From Phocaeicola massiliensis B84634 = Timone 84634 = DSM 17679 = JCM 13223 (GTDB lineage Bacteria > Bacteroidota > Bacteroidia > Bacteroidales > Bacteroidaceae), in assembly GCF_000382445.1 (NCBI RefSeq), contig NZ_KB905474.1:372001-436000 (forward strand): DNA of 64,000 bases. The letters run 5' to 3'. The notes under the pieces were generated by a model. The model did not search any database. It was not told where the DNA came from and worked only from the letters and a program-made list of their open reading frames with translations. Numbering within the stretch: the stretch's first letter is position 1; every line of letters starts with the position of its first letter. Position numbers and translations under genes: made by a program. Below, piece after piece: positions 57,736 through 64,000 of the stretch.

Positions 57736-58656
57736 TCACAAACTCCTTCCTTTCCTGCGCTTCTTCTTTCTCCGCAGGCGTTCCGCCTCTTTCTCGTCCT
57801 CCGTCGGTGCCACCGACGGCATGAACACGCCACCCGTACCGGTGACTTCGACCAGGTTATCAATAACAGAACCATGACTTTGTTCATGGTACGGTTGCTT
57901 TTGGGAAACGTCATTTTCCAGGGACGTGACATGGTTATGGTCCAATGCCGCATCCAGCCTTGACCAGCTGAAACTGCGGTCAATCCCACTTCCCTTGAAT
58001 GACAGACCGTTCTTTATAAAGCGGATGCCCTGCACTTCATTAGTGTTTTCCTTGTACTTGAATTCCATTTCCACGCCCATTTTTAAGAGCTTATTTTGAA
58101 ATTCTTTCCATGTATCTGCACTCCTCAAAGCTTCCTTGACCGCACGGTATATTTCGTATTTCACCTTTTCGGAAGCATGCAGCTTTTCCGTTTTAACGGA
58201 CTGTTTGCCTTCGGAATAGGTGAGCGAATACTTGTCCTTAAGCATTTTTGTCACTTTCTCGTTGCGCTTGAAATCGTTGCTGTCGGAAATCACCTTCCCG
58301 TCGAAGTTCACCCGGTTGAAGACGATGTGGCAGTGCGGGTTGTCCGTCCCGTGATGCCTCACCACGATGAACTGCGTGTTCCGTATCCCCATCAGCTCCA
58401 GGTATTCCTCCGCCAGCCTTGCCATGAACGCGTCGGTCAGCCTCGGTGCGTCCTCCGGCTTGAAGCTGAGCGCAATGTGCCCCACCGGTTTCGCCACGTC
58501 CGGATTCAGCAGGCATTGCCACCGGAAACTGCGTGCCGTCTCCTCCACCGTTCCCAGCAGCACGCCTTCCGAGGCGATGATTTTTGCGTCGTCCTTCTGC
58601 GTCACGTAGCGTATGCAGCCGCTGAACGAGCGGCCTTTCCTGATCTTCCCTATCAT
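57736..58656 (-). CDS. mobA: Relaxase/mobilization nuclease (MobP type)
   Basis: 306 residues from ATG 58656 (MIGKIRKGRSFSGCIRYVTQ). Histidine motif HHGTDNPHCHIVFNRVN. Middle and C-terminal parts follow the relaxase at 13668 closely in layout and length, ending in a basic tail (RLRRKKKRRKGR). It nicks oriT for transfer by a helper element. It begins 4 bp after the mobC stop, so the two are coupled. Intact. Confidence 0.93.
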   Translation of the reverse strand: MIGKIRKGRSFSGCIRYVTQKDDAKIIASEGVLLGTVEETARSFRWQCLLNPDVAKPVGHIALSFKPEDAPRLTDAFMARLAEEYLELMGIRNTQFIVVRHHGTDNPHCHIVFNRVNFDGKVISDSNDFKRNEKVTKMLKDKYSLTYSEGKQSVKTEKLHASEKVKYEIYRAVKEALRSADTWKEFQNKLLKMGVEMEFKYKENTNEVQGIRFIKNGLSFKGSGIDRSFSWSRLDAALDHNHVTSLENDVSQKQPYHEQSHGSVIDNLVEVTGTGGVFMPSVAPTEDEKEAERLRRKKKRRKGRSL

Positions 58657-58660
58657 GAGG

Positions 58661-59065
58661 CTATCCTCCTTTCGGCCTGTAATCATCCATGATCCGCTTC
58701 AGCTTTCCCAGCAGCCCCTCTATCAGCAGCCTTGTCCTGTAAAAGCCGGTCTGGTGCGAGAGCTTTGTCAGCTGGTTCAGGTTGTTCGCCATTCCCGCCA
58801 GGCTGCGCAACAGTGCGTTCTCCTCCGGTGTATGCCTTGCCGTAACGGTGGCCGCCAGTGCTGCCTCCCTGATATAGACCGCCAGACTCCGGCCGGACTT
58901 CCCTGCCCTGAACCTGAGAGCCTCGTAGCTGACGGGGGAGAACTTCACCGTCACGCCTCTGGTCAATTTACGCGTCCTGCCCAGTGCCGGACGGCCACAT
59001 TTTTTCTTCATCCCATTCACATCGTTTGTCATATGTTTTTTCTTTTTCGTCCGTACTTCTTTCAT
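58661..59065 (-). CDS. mobC: Mobilization accessory protein MobC
   Basis: About 134 residues from ATG 59065; ATG 59032 or 59011 is also possible. A basic N-terminus (KKKCGRPALGRTRKLTRGV) leads to a ribbon-helix-helix-like part (VKFSPVSYEALRFRAGKSGR then SLAVYIREAAL) and the MobC signature (LAGMANNLNQLTKLSHQTGF). It binds oriT for the relaxase encoded directly downstream. Confidence 0.88.
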   Translation of the reverse strand: MKEVRTKKKKHMTNDVNGMKKKCGRPALGRTRKLTRGVTVKFSPVSYEALRFRAGKSGRSLAVYIREAALAATVTARHTPEENALLRSLAGMANNLNQLTKLSHQTGFYRTRLLIEGLLGKLKRIMDDYRPKGG

Positions 59066-59120
59066 TCCAAAATCTGCGACCGGCGGGAGCGGATTTGCCC
59101 TCCCAGCAACCGCCGGGCGC

Positions 59121-59166
59121 GGGGAGCAAGGGTTTTCGGGAATCCGGAAACATACCCTTGCTCCCC
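59121..59166. other. Candidate oriT hairpin of the second element
   Basis: GGGGAGCAAGGGT (59121-59133) and ACCCTTGCTCCCC (59154-59166) are a perfect 13-bp inverted repeat, with an inner TTTCGGG/CCGGAAA pair. It lies ~56 bp before mobC and shares the AGCAAGG arms and inner TTTCGG with the hairpin at 13211. Confidence 0.65.
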
Positions 59167-59259
59167 CCACAGAAAAATCCCCCCGCATTTTCCACATTGA
59201 AGCGGGTATACAGGGAACAGTGCATACATCGGGTATACTCCACGCCCGGTAACAGGCTG

Positions 59260-59763
59260 TCAGATTTTTCTCCACTGCTCGATGTCCCCACGGTAGGCGG
59301 CAAGATGCTCCCTGGCAAGGTTCTCCAGCAGTCCGGAAACGCTCATGCCACGCCCGCCGAGCCTGCGGACGACGGCGTCCAGTTCGTCCCTCACATCCTC
59401 ACTGACGAACACCGTCTTGCGGTTCCTGATCTTCGGGACGGTGAGGTATGTTTCCCGGTACTCCTCCAGCGAGGCCCTGCGTTGCCTGCCGCTCGTTCTT
59501 CTTCTCACGGGGTCTTCCGGTTCCGGCGGGGTGTCCTTTCTTCTCGCCTCCCCGGATACCTCCTCCGCAACGAGCCCGGATGGAATCATCGATTCCGTCA
59601 CGGAAGCATCCGTACCGGCGGATTCCCCCGGACCGGGTTCCATCATGAGTCTTTCCCACCACTCGTCGTGGCCGGCTCCGGGACTACGGCCGTTCTTTCT
59701 GTCTGCGGTTTCGGATACCGCCATTTTCTTCCCTTTCGTTTTTTCAGTCGGTTCACTTTTCAT
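59260..59763 (-). CDS. DUF3408-family conjugative-element protein
   Basis: 167 residues. The N-terminal half is low-complexity and charged. The C-terminal ~70 residues are the DUF3408 domain: YRETYLTVPKIRNRKTVFVS, then EDVRDELDAVVRRLGGRGMS, then VSGLLENLAREHLAAYRGDI, likely a ribbon-helix-helix-like DNA-binding fold. Such proteins lie beside transfer genes in CTnDOT-type elements and are thought to help regulate or bind the transfer region. It is upstream of mobC, separated by the oriT hairpin. Confidence 0.85.
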   Translation of the reverse strand: MKSEPTEKTKGKKMAVSETADRKNGRSPGAGHDEWWERLMMEPGPGESAGTDASVTESMIPSGLVAEEVSGEARRKDTPPEPEDPVRRRTSGRQRRASLEEYRETYLTVPKIRNRKTVFVSEDVRDELDAVVRRLGGRGMSVSGLLENLAREHLAAYRGDIEQWRKI

Positions 59764-60240
59764 TGTACATGGATTTTAGATGGTTGATACTGTGGGCACG
59801 GTCTACCCGTTTGCCCGATTGTCGGAAGCAAATAAAACGATAATAACAAGTGCTGTGAAACGGACGGGTCCGATTGGCGGGGTTTGCCGTGTTATTCATA
59901 TTGTTGGATCAGTCTGACGGTGATGACTTCACAAATATACGCACCGGAAATTTCCCACTCTTCGGGAACGGATCTGAACGTCTGTCTGCTGAAAACAAAT
60001 GAATGTTAAAATCCGATTTCCATGACATCTGATGACATATAATGACATTTGATGAAGGGCCGGAACCATATCCGGGGACAATCATTTACTTTGCGGATGA
60101 AACAAGTACGCATATGGTGTCAAAGGTAGTCATCCTGTCTTGAAATTCAGGACGTTCCGCCGGGATTCACTAAATTGCGGCACGGAATCCGGATCCGAAA
60201 AGAGAATGAAACAGATGTCAAACCTGAAATTACAGTGATT
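59764..60240. promoter_or_regulatory. Divergent control region with 10-bp-spaced ATGACAT repeats
   Basis: About 480 bp between the mobilization genes (minus) and the HTH pair (plus). TGACAT recurs at 60023, 60033 and 60043, exactly 10 bp apart, so all copies face the same side of the helix. A minus-strand TACCTTTG lies at 60121-60128. It is a likely operator region for one of the element's regulators. Confidence 0.55.
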
Positions 60241-60552
60241 ATGGAAATAGTGAACATTGAGGCAAGGACCTTCGAGGCGATGCTCTCGGCCTTCCGGACG
60301 TTTGCGGACCGGCTGGACACCCTCTGCCGGCTGTACGGTGACATGGAAGAGAAGAAATGGCTGGACAACCAGGAGGTGTGCCTGCTGCTGAAGGTCAGCC
60401 CGAGAACCCTGCAGACCCTGCGTGACAACGGCACGCTGGCATATACACAGATCTGCCATAAGACTTATTACAAGCCCGGGGACGTGGAAAGCATCATCCG
60501 GATAGTGGAGGAGCGCCGCAAGCGGGCTGAAAATATGGGAAGGTTGATCTGA
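60241..60552 (+). CDS. HTH domain-containing protein (first of a pair)
   Basis: 103 residues from ATG 60241 (MEIVNIEARTFEAMLSAFRT). The HTH is KWLDNQEVCLLLKVSPRTLQ, then a wing with THKTYYKPGDV-like CHKTYYKPGDVESIIRIV. Close in sequence and order to the gene at 347. A Shine-Dalgarno is not obvious, but the start matches the paralogue. Likely a regulator of excision or transfer of the element. Confidence 0.8.
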   Translation: MEIVNIEARTFEAMLSAFRTFADRLDTLCRLYGDMEEKKWLDNQEVCLLLKVSPRTLQTLRDNGTLAYTQICHKTYYKPGDVESIIRIVEERRKRAENMGRLI

Positions 60553-60595
60553 AAGGCCATGAAAAACGAATGTCGAACAAAAAAAAGATCAAGTC

Positions 60596-60919
60596 ATGAT
60601 GAATACCGATAACCGTCTGCTCACCCGTGAGAGCAGCGAGCATATAAGAGAGTTCTTCTCCACCGTCGAACGTCTCTCCGTTTCCATGGAGCGTCTCTTT
60701 GCCGGCAGGTCACCGGCGATGGCGGGCGAGAACTTCTATACGGACCGCGAACTGGCTGAAAAGCTGAAAGTGAGCCGCCGCAGCCTGCAACAGTACCGTG
60801 ACAGCGGCCTGCTTGCCTTCACCCGGCTGGGCGGCAAGATACTGTACCGTTCTTCCGACATCGAGAAGCTGCTTGACGGCTGCTACCGGGAGGCGAGAAC
60901 CAGGCCGGAGGAACTTTAG
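60596..60919 (+). CDS. HTH domain-containing protein (second of a pair)
   Basis: 107 residues. N-terminal helical part (ESSEHIREFFSTVERLSVSM), then FYTDRELAEKLKVSRRSLQQ, the recognition helix, and a wing GGKILYRSSDIEKLLDG. Same type as 672-980 and 24901-25212. It follows the first HTH gene by 43 bp. A terminator lies at 60942. Confidence 0.8.
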   Translation: MMNTDNRLLTRESSEHIREFFSTVERLSVSMERLFAGRSPAMAGENFYTDRELAEKLKVSRRSLQQYRDSGLLAFTRLGGKILYRSSDIEKLLDGCYREARTRPEEL

Positions 60920-60941
60920 AAAAGTTCCGTACGGGATCGTG

Positions 60942-60983
60942 AATGAAGGGGCGGTCGGTTGTCATACCGGTCGCTCCTTCATT
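60942..60983 (+). terminator. Terminator of the HTH pair
   Basis: AATGAAGG pairs with CCTTCATT, with further inner pairing, and a T-rich tail follows. Confidence 0.7.
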
Positions 60984-61443
60984 TTCTTTCCACCGGATGA
61001 ACGACTTTAATTTGCTCGTAAAGTACTTATACACAGAGTGTTTTTTTCTTTATGAATTATGATCCGGTGACAACATTGGCATAACATGGCGGGACATGGA
61101 AACATTTTTCCGATATGGCAATAAGATACGGGGATTCCATTATAAAAAAAGACTCTTATTTTATTATGTCATTATGTTATTCTGAAATTGGGGCGGGCCG
61201 TTCGTGTACCGGTGGGACGATCCGTTTCCGTAATGGCGGCACATTCCGTACTGGTATCATTATCCTCCGGCAATGCCGTTTCCCGGTCTTTTCGGAGTGA
61301 CCTTATGCCGGCCGGTGACAACCGCATGTCCGTGTGTAAACATGGCGGCGCATAAAAACAGGCACATCCTCCGGGCTCCTGTCCCGTCGGATGCACCTGT
61401 CTCCGTCATGTCATATACAGCCGGACTCCTCCGGCCCATGCCT
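60984..61443. other. Intergenic region without a confident gene
   Basis: About 460 bp, AT-rich at first and GC-rich later. Short frames on both strands lack homology and were left out. Confidence 0.4.
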
Positions 61444-61836
61444 CTATCTGAGTATCGGATTCGAGAGCAGTATCTTGTAATAGGCCACTCCGCCAATCTC
61501 TACCGGCATCCTCGCCATCATGAACTGCACGCTCTTCCTCTCCACCTTCGCCTGCCGCATGAGTCTCTGCACGATAAACCCCGCCGAGAACCTTGCGCAT
61601 CTTTTATCCTTCCAGACAATGAACCCCTCGCTGTCATCGGCCCGGCAGATGTACCAGTCATCCGTCTCGTCGTCGTGGGCGAAGTTCACCCGTCCGCCAC
61701 CGAGGATTCCCAATTCGATTGACATCGTCTTTGACAGATAGACGGTCCCCCTGCTGTCAAGGTTGATGGTCCGCTTTCCCTTGTATGTGACTTCCTGCGG
61801 ACGGGAGTTTTCCCTGTTGTATACTATCAGTGCCAT
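61444..61836 (-). CDS. Conserved hypothetical protein of Bacteroides elements
   Basis: 130 residues. Mixed alpha/beta: IVYNRENSRPQEVTYKGKRT at the start, then RGTVYLSKTMSIELGILGGG and WYICRADDSEGFIVWKDKRC. No signal or membrane segment. The pattern suggests a small SpoVT/AbrB-like or ribbon-type DNA-binding fold (INLDSRGTVYLSKTMSIELG), which is only a guess. It lies 39 bp after the sigma-like gene, in one operon. Confidence 0.6.
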   Translation of the reverse strand: MALIVYNRENSRPQEVTYKGKRTINLDSRGTVYLSKTMSIELGILGGGRVNFAHDDETDDWYICRADDSEGFIVWKDKRCARFSAGFIVQRLMRQAKVERKSVQFMMARMPVEIGGVAYYKILLSNPILR

Positions 61837-61875
61837 AATTGTCTTTCTTTTATCGGTTGAACTGTTTTCGTTTTT

Positions 61876-62433
61876 TTAATACATGAAGCTTTCCACCGCC
61901 AGCATCCGGCTTCTCCATGCGAAACCGCTGTGGGTACGTACCGCGTCCACTATCCTGCATACTTTCTGTGATATGGCCGATGCCGATACGCCCATGCATT
62001 CCGCCAGTGCCTTGAACGAGAACTGCGCCTCATAGAACCTGAGCATGAACATCCGGTACTCCTCGTAGGAGAACTTCTGCCTTACGAAACGCAGTATGTC
62101 TCTTACCAGCCGCTCGCACCCATTCAGGTCGTCCTCGGAAAGGAATTTTGCCTCTTCGCCACATCGGAGGAAGAAATCATCTTCAGGGTGTGCATACCGA
62201 TTCTCCCTTTTAATCTTTACCAGGGCCGCCTTTTTGTAGCATCCGATGAAATACGCGTCATAGTCCGTTATGTCCTTTCCGGGAACCAGCACCTGCCTTC
62301 TTACAAAAAGGTAGGTGTCATGGAAATTGTCCTCGTCCAGCATTCCGTACCGGCGTAACGTCCCTCTCAACCTGTCATAGGATGCAGTGAACCACTCGTT
62401 GAACAGTCTTTCCTTTTCTGCGCTCTTGTCTGC
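61876..62433 (-). CDS. RNA polymerase sigma-70-like (ECF-type) protein
   Basis: 185 residues from ATG 62433 (MADKSAEKERLFNEWFTASY). The N-terminal part resembles region 2 (RLRGTLRRYGMLDEDNFHDT then YLFVRRQ), and the C-terminal part is a clear region 4 HTH (FSYEEYRMFMLRFYEAQFSF; ALAECMGVSASAISQKVCRI). Such proteins are common on Bacteroides elements and may direct transcription of the element. The frame upstream to 62463 adds a lysine-rich leader without support. Confidence 0.72.
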   Translation of the reverse strand, partial: ADKSAEKERLFNEWFTASYDRLRGTLRRYGMLDEDNFHDTYLFVRRQVLVPGKDITDYDAYFIGCYKKAALVKIKRENRYAHPEDDFFLRCGEEAKFLSEDDLNGCERLVRDILRFVRQKFSYEEYRMFMLRFYEAQFSFKALAECMGVSASAISQKVCRIVDAVRTHSGFAWRSRMLAVESFMY

Positions 62434-62517
62434 CATAGCTTTATATTTTTTTGAGTTATACATGGCCTACACGGGTAGGCATTCTTATTTCTTGTGCTTC
62501 CTCCAGTTTGTTTTTCG

Positions 62518-62633
62518 GCGGTCTCCGGCAAGGCTTGCCGTGAAAAAATACGCTCACGCGAAGCGTGAGGAAGATTTTTTCACGTGCAACCAGCCCGAAG
62601 GGCCGCCTTGCGGGACCGGCCTGAAAAACAACT
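62518..62633. repeat. Nested inverted repeats (cruciform-like region)
   Basis: From outside in: TTGTTTTTC and GAAAAACAA, GGCAAGG and CCTTGC, TGAAAAAAT and ATTTTTTCA, and CTCACGC-GAA-GCGTGAG. A separate GGCAAGGCTTGCC-type palindrome lies on the left arm and a GCCCGAAGGGC hairpin on the right. No gene is involved. It may be a replication or transfer origin or an end structure of the element. Confidence 0.65.
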
Positions 62634-63381
62634 ATTTTTGCCGCAAGAAATGAGGATGATGGATTCCTTCCTTCTATCTATTGTCTGTCCGGTGAGAATT
62701 TAGATTCCATGCAGCTTTTCTGTCTTTGGTATGTTTGGAGAAATATTCAAGGATATGAAATGAGAACGGCAATACGTGATGTTGCGGAAGGAGCAGATAT
62801 GGGATTGGAAACAGGAAGCGTGCCCGGGCTTTCATGCAGTTTATACGGCGGTGTTGATTTTGGGGAGGATTACAGGGAAGTGACAGGAAAGTCGGCCGTT
62901 CCGGAGAAATTGTATGTGTACGTTGTTCCTTCCGAAATACGGAGTCTTTTAAAATCATGGAAGACCTCATTCGGGAGTGTGTCTCGATATTTGCCTGAGA
63001 CAAAATTATAAGTCGCCTATTCATGGATAAGTATTTGGAATATATCAACGACATGCTACGATGCAATAAAGAGAATCGGAACGGCAGACTGAAACTCGCA
63101 ATCTGCTGATAATGCGGACTATTCTAAAACAAGTGTGGAAAACTTGAAGACATCCGACGGAAAACCTTGGAAAAAGAAGAACCGGACAAAGTCTCCGCCT
63201 TCAAAATAATGCTCTATTATGCCACAGGTGCGGCATTACTTGTCATTCCGGATTGGCTTCCCATGAAATCCACCGCCCGCCATCAAGAAAACGGCCGGTG
63301 CCATATGGCAGGTAATCGTAGCGACAGCCTGTCTTTGGAACCCGTTGTCACCCTAAAGGATTTTACTGATATATTATTATG
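62634..63381. other. Region with no confident gene
   Basis: About 750 bp. A plus-strand frame at 62760-63011 (83 codons, ending KSWKTSFGSVSRYLPETKL) and another at 63167-63448 overlap the real gene on the other strand or lack starts and homology. Short coding-like pieces (such as LEYINDMLRCNKENRNGRLK near 63023) suggest decayed genes. Confidence 0.4.
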
Positions 63382-63981
63382 TCAGTCCTTTTTCAAATCA
63401 AAATACAGCAAACGGGTTTTCAAAGGTTCATCTTGCGGAATATCATAATATTGCTTTTCTATCACGTCTGTTTTATAGAGTGGAACGAAACCGTTTCTTT
63501 CATAATACCTGAGAATCTTTTCCTCATTGTATGCATCCACCACGATAAAACGGCATCCTGTCTTGTTGTCCTCATGACGGAACCAGTCTTTTATGAAAGC
63601 CATCAGTTGCCGTCCTACGTGGCTTGATGTACCCTGATATTCCAGGTTGACCCCCAGTCTTCCTATCAGCACGGCCGGATAGCTGCGTCCACGTTTAGGA
63701 TTTACAATATTGCGTTGCAGCCTGTTTTTATCATTGGGGGATATTAATCTGGTCTTGATACTGTCATTGGACAAGGTAAACAAGGCCACAATACGATGCG
63801 GGATTTCAGTCGTCACCCAACAATATGTTTTCCCAAGGAGTTCATCCGCATACAGATCGGCATCATTGAGAAAAAAATCATCAAGGTCATTCTCGCCACA
63901 AGTGAAAGGAAGGCAATTCCTCCGTACTTCCTTGTTATAGGCAAGCATGACACAATCATCATATAAAGAAATACCGTCCAT
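63382..63981 (-). CDS. GNAT-family N-acetyltransferase
   Basis: 199 residues. GNAT motifs: FTLSNDSIKTRLI, then AVLIGRLGVNLEYQGTSSHV then GRQLMAFIKDW (acetyl-CoA loop, QGxxxxVGxxL type) and VVDAYNEEKILRYYERNGFV. The N-terminal LPFTCGENDLDDFFLNDADL is typical of the TacT/AtaT-like group often found in toxin-antitoxin pairs, where the toxin acetylates aminoacyl-tRNA. An antitoxin gene would lie upstream, beyond the window. So both a toxin and an ordinary acetyltransferase remain possible. Confidence 0.82.
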   Translation of the reverse strand: MDGISLYDDCVMLAYNKEVRRNCLPFTCGENDLDDFFLNDADLYADELLGKTYCWVTTEIPHRIVALFTLSNDSIKTRLISPNDKNRLQRNIVNPKRGRSYPAVLIGRLGVNLEYQGTSSHVGRQLMAFIKDWFRHEDNKTGCRFIVVDAYNEEKILRYYERNGFVPLYKTDVIEKQYYDIPQDEPLKTRLLYFDLKKD

Positions 63982-64000
63982 TGCTGTTAATTGAACCGGA

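Larger units (their letters stand above)
56011..62640. mobile_element. Second mobilizable element, left end deleted
   Basis: Truncated integrase, membrane protein, relaxase, MobC, oriT-like hairpin, DUF3408 protein, HTH pair and sigma-like protein form one higher-GC block. The integrase end is deleted, so the element cannot move by itself. The right boundary is uncertain; the repeat-rich sequence at 62518-62633 is taken as the last recognisable part. Confidence 0.55.

Noticed and set aside
62674-63066. Overlapping 130-codon minus frame and 100-codon plus frame
   Set aside because: They cover the same DNA with no homology on either side; nearby pieces look like decayed genes.

Overview
The window comes from a member of the Bacteroidales, most likely Bacteroides, Phocaeicola or Parabacteroides. 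The grounds are the Bacteroidota-type promoters (-33 TTTG, -7 TAnnTTTG) ahead of the tRNA and several genes, a SusC/SusD pair, DUF4369, DUF3408 and RteC-like proteins, and Bacteroides-type mobilizable elements. About 6.5 kb (3.0-9.4 kb) is ordinary chromosome; almost all the rest is accessory DNA in layers.

Layout. (1) 1-~2.99 kb is the integrase end of a conjugative or mobilizable element: three helix-turn-helix (HTH) proteins, a RhuM-like protein and a tyrosine recombinase. (2) 3.0-9.4 kb is core: rubredoxin, pnp, a DUF4369 thioredoxin-like lipoprotein, greA with an attenuator-like leader, a HIT protein, mannose-1-phosphate guanylyltransferase and tRNA-Leu(CAA). (3) 9,394-22,299 is a complete NBU-like mobilizable element in the 3' end of tRNA-Leu. 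It has 14-bp att repeats, 26-bp repeats near both ends, a replication/primase module, an oriT-like hairpin with mobC and relaxase, cargo (lipoproteins, GNAT, two Crp-like regulators, DUF1016 nuclease) and an integrase. It carries a terminator that replaces the tRNA's own. (4) 22.3-27.1 kb is a scrap zone: an intact Fic gene, then fragments of a zinc-ribbon protein, two inverted ISL3-type transposase ends, an IS5-type transposase with two frameshifts between two HTH genes (one frameshifted), an exopolyphosphatase fragment, and a 102-bp palindrome made of 22-bp repeats.

(5) 27.2-39.2 kb is the most interesting part: twelve genes on the minus strand, mostly 14-100 bp apart. In transcription order they are a degenerate ferritin, a MarC-type membrane protein, ferritin, class I aldolase, phosphoglycerate mutase, Hsp20, an ECF sigma factor (frameshifted), phosphofructokinase, a Kef-type antiporter, glycogen phosphorylase, an arginase-family protein and methylglyoxal synthase. 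They look like a mobile stress/energy island that links glycogen use, lower glycolysis, methylglyoxal output, K+/H+ exchange, iron storage and protein protection. A dead integrase (40.9-41.9 kb) lies on its right.

(6) 42-56 kb holds periplasmic or lipoprotein redox and hydrolase genes (flavodoxin with a frameshift, alpha/beta hydrolase, Tat-exported aldo/keto reductase, CMD-hydrolase fusion, lactonase) and a divergent AraC regulator. A SusC-SusD-Crp operon and gene relics sit in the middle, and that segment is flanked by a 32-bp direct repeat. (7) 56-62.6 kb is a second mobilizable element: truncated integrase, membrane protein, relaxase, MobC, an oriT hairpin sharing AGCAAGG arms with the first element, DUF3408, an HTH pair, a sigma-like protein and a nested inverted-repeat region. 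(8) The window ends with a GNAT acetyltransferase.

No rRNA, CRISPR array or recognisable antibiotic-resistance gene was seen. All calls are from reading the sequence; no database search was possible.
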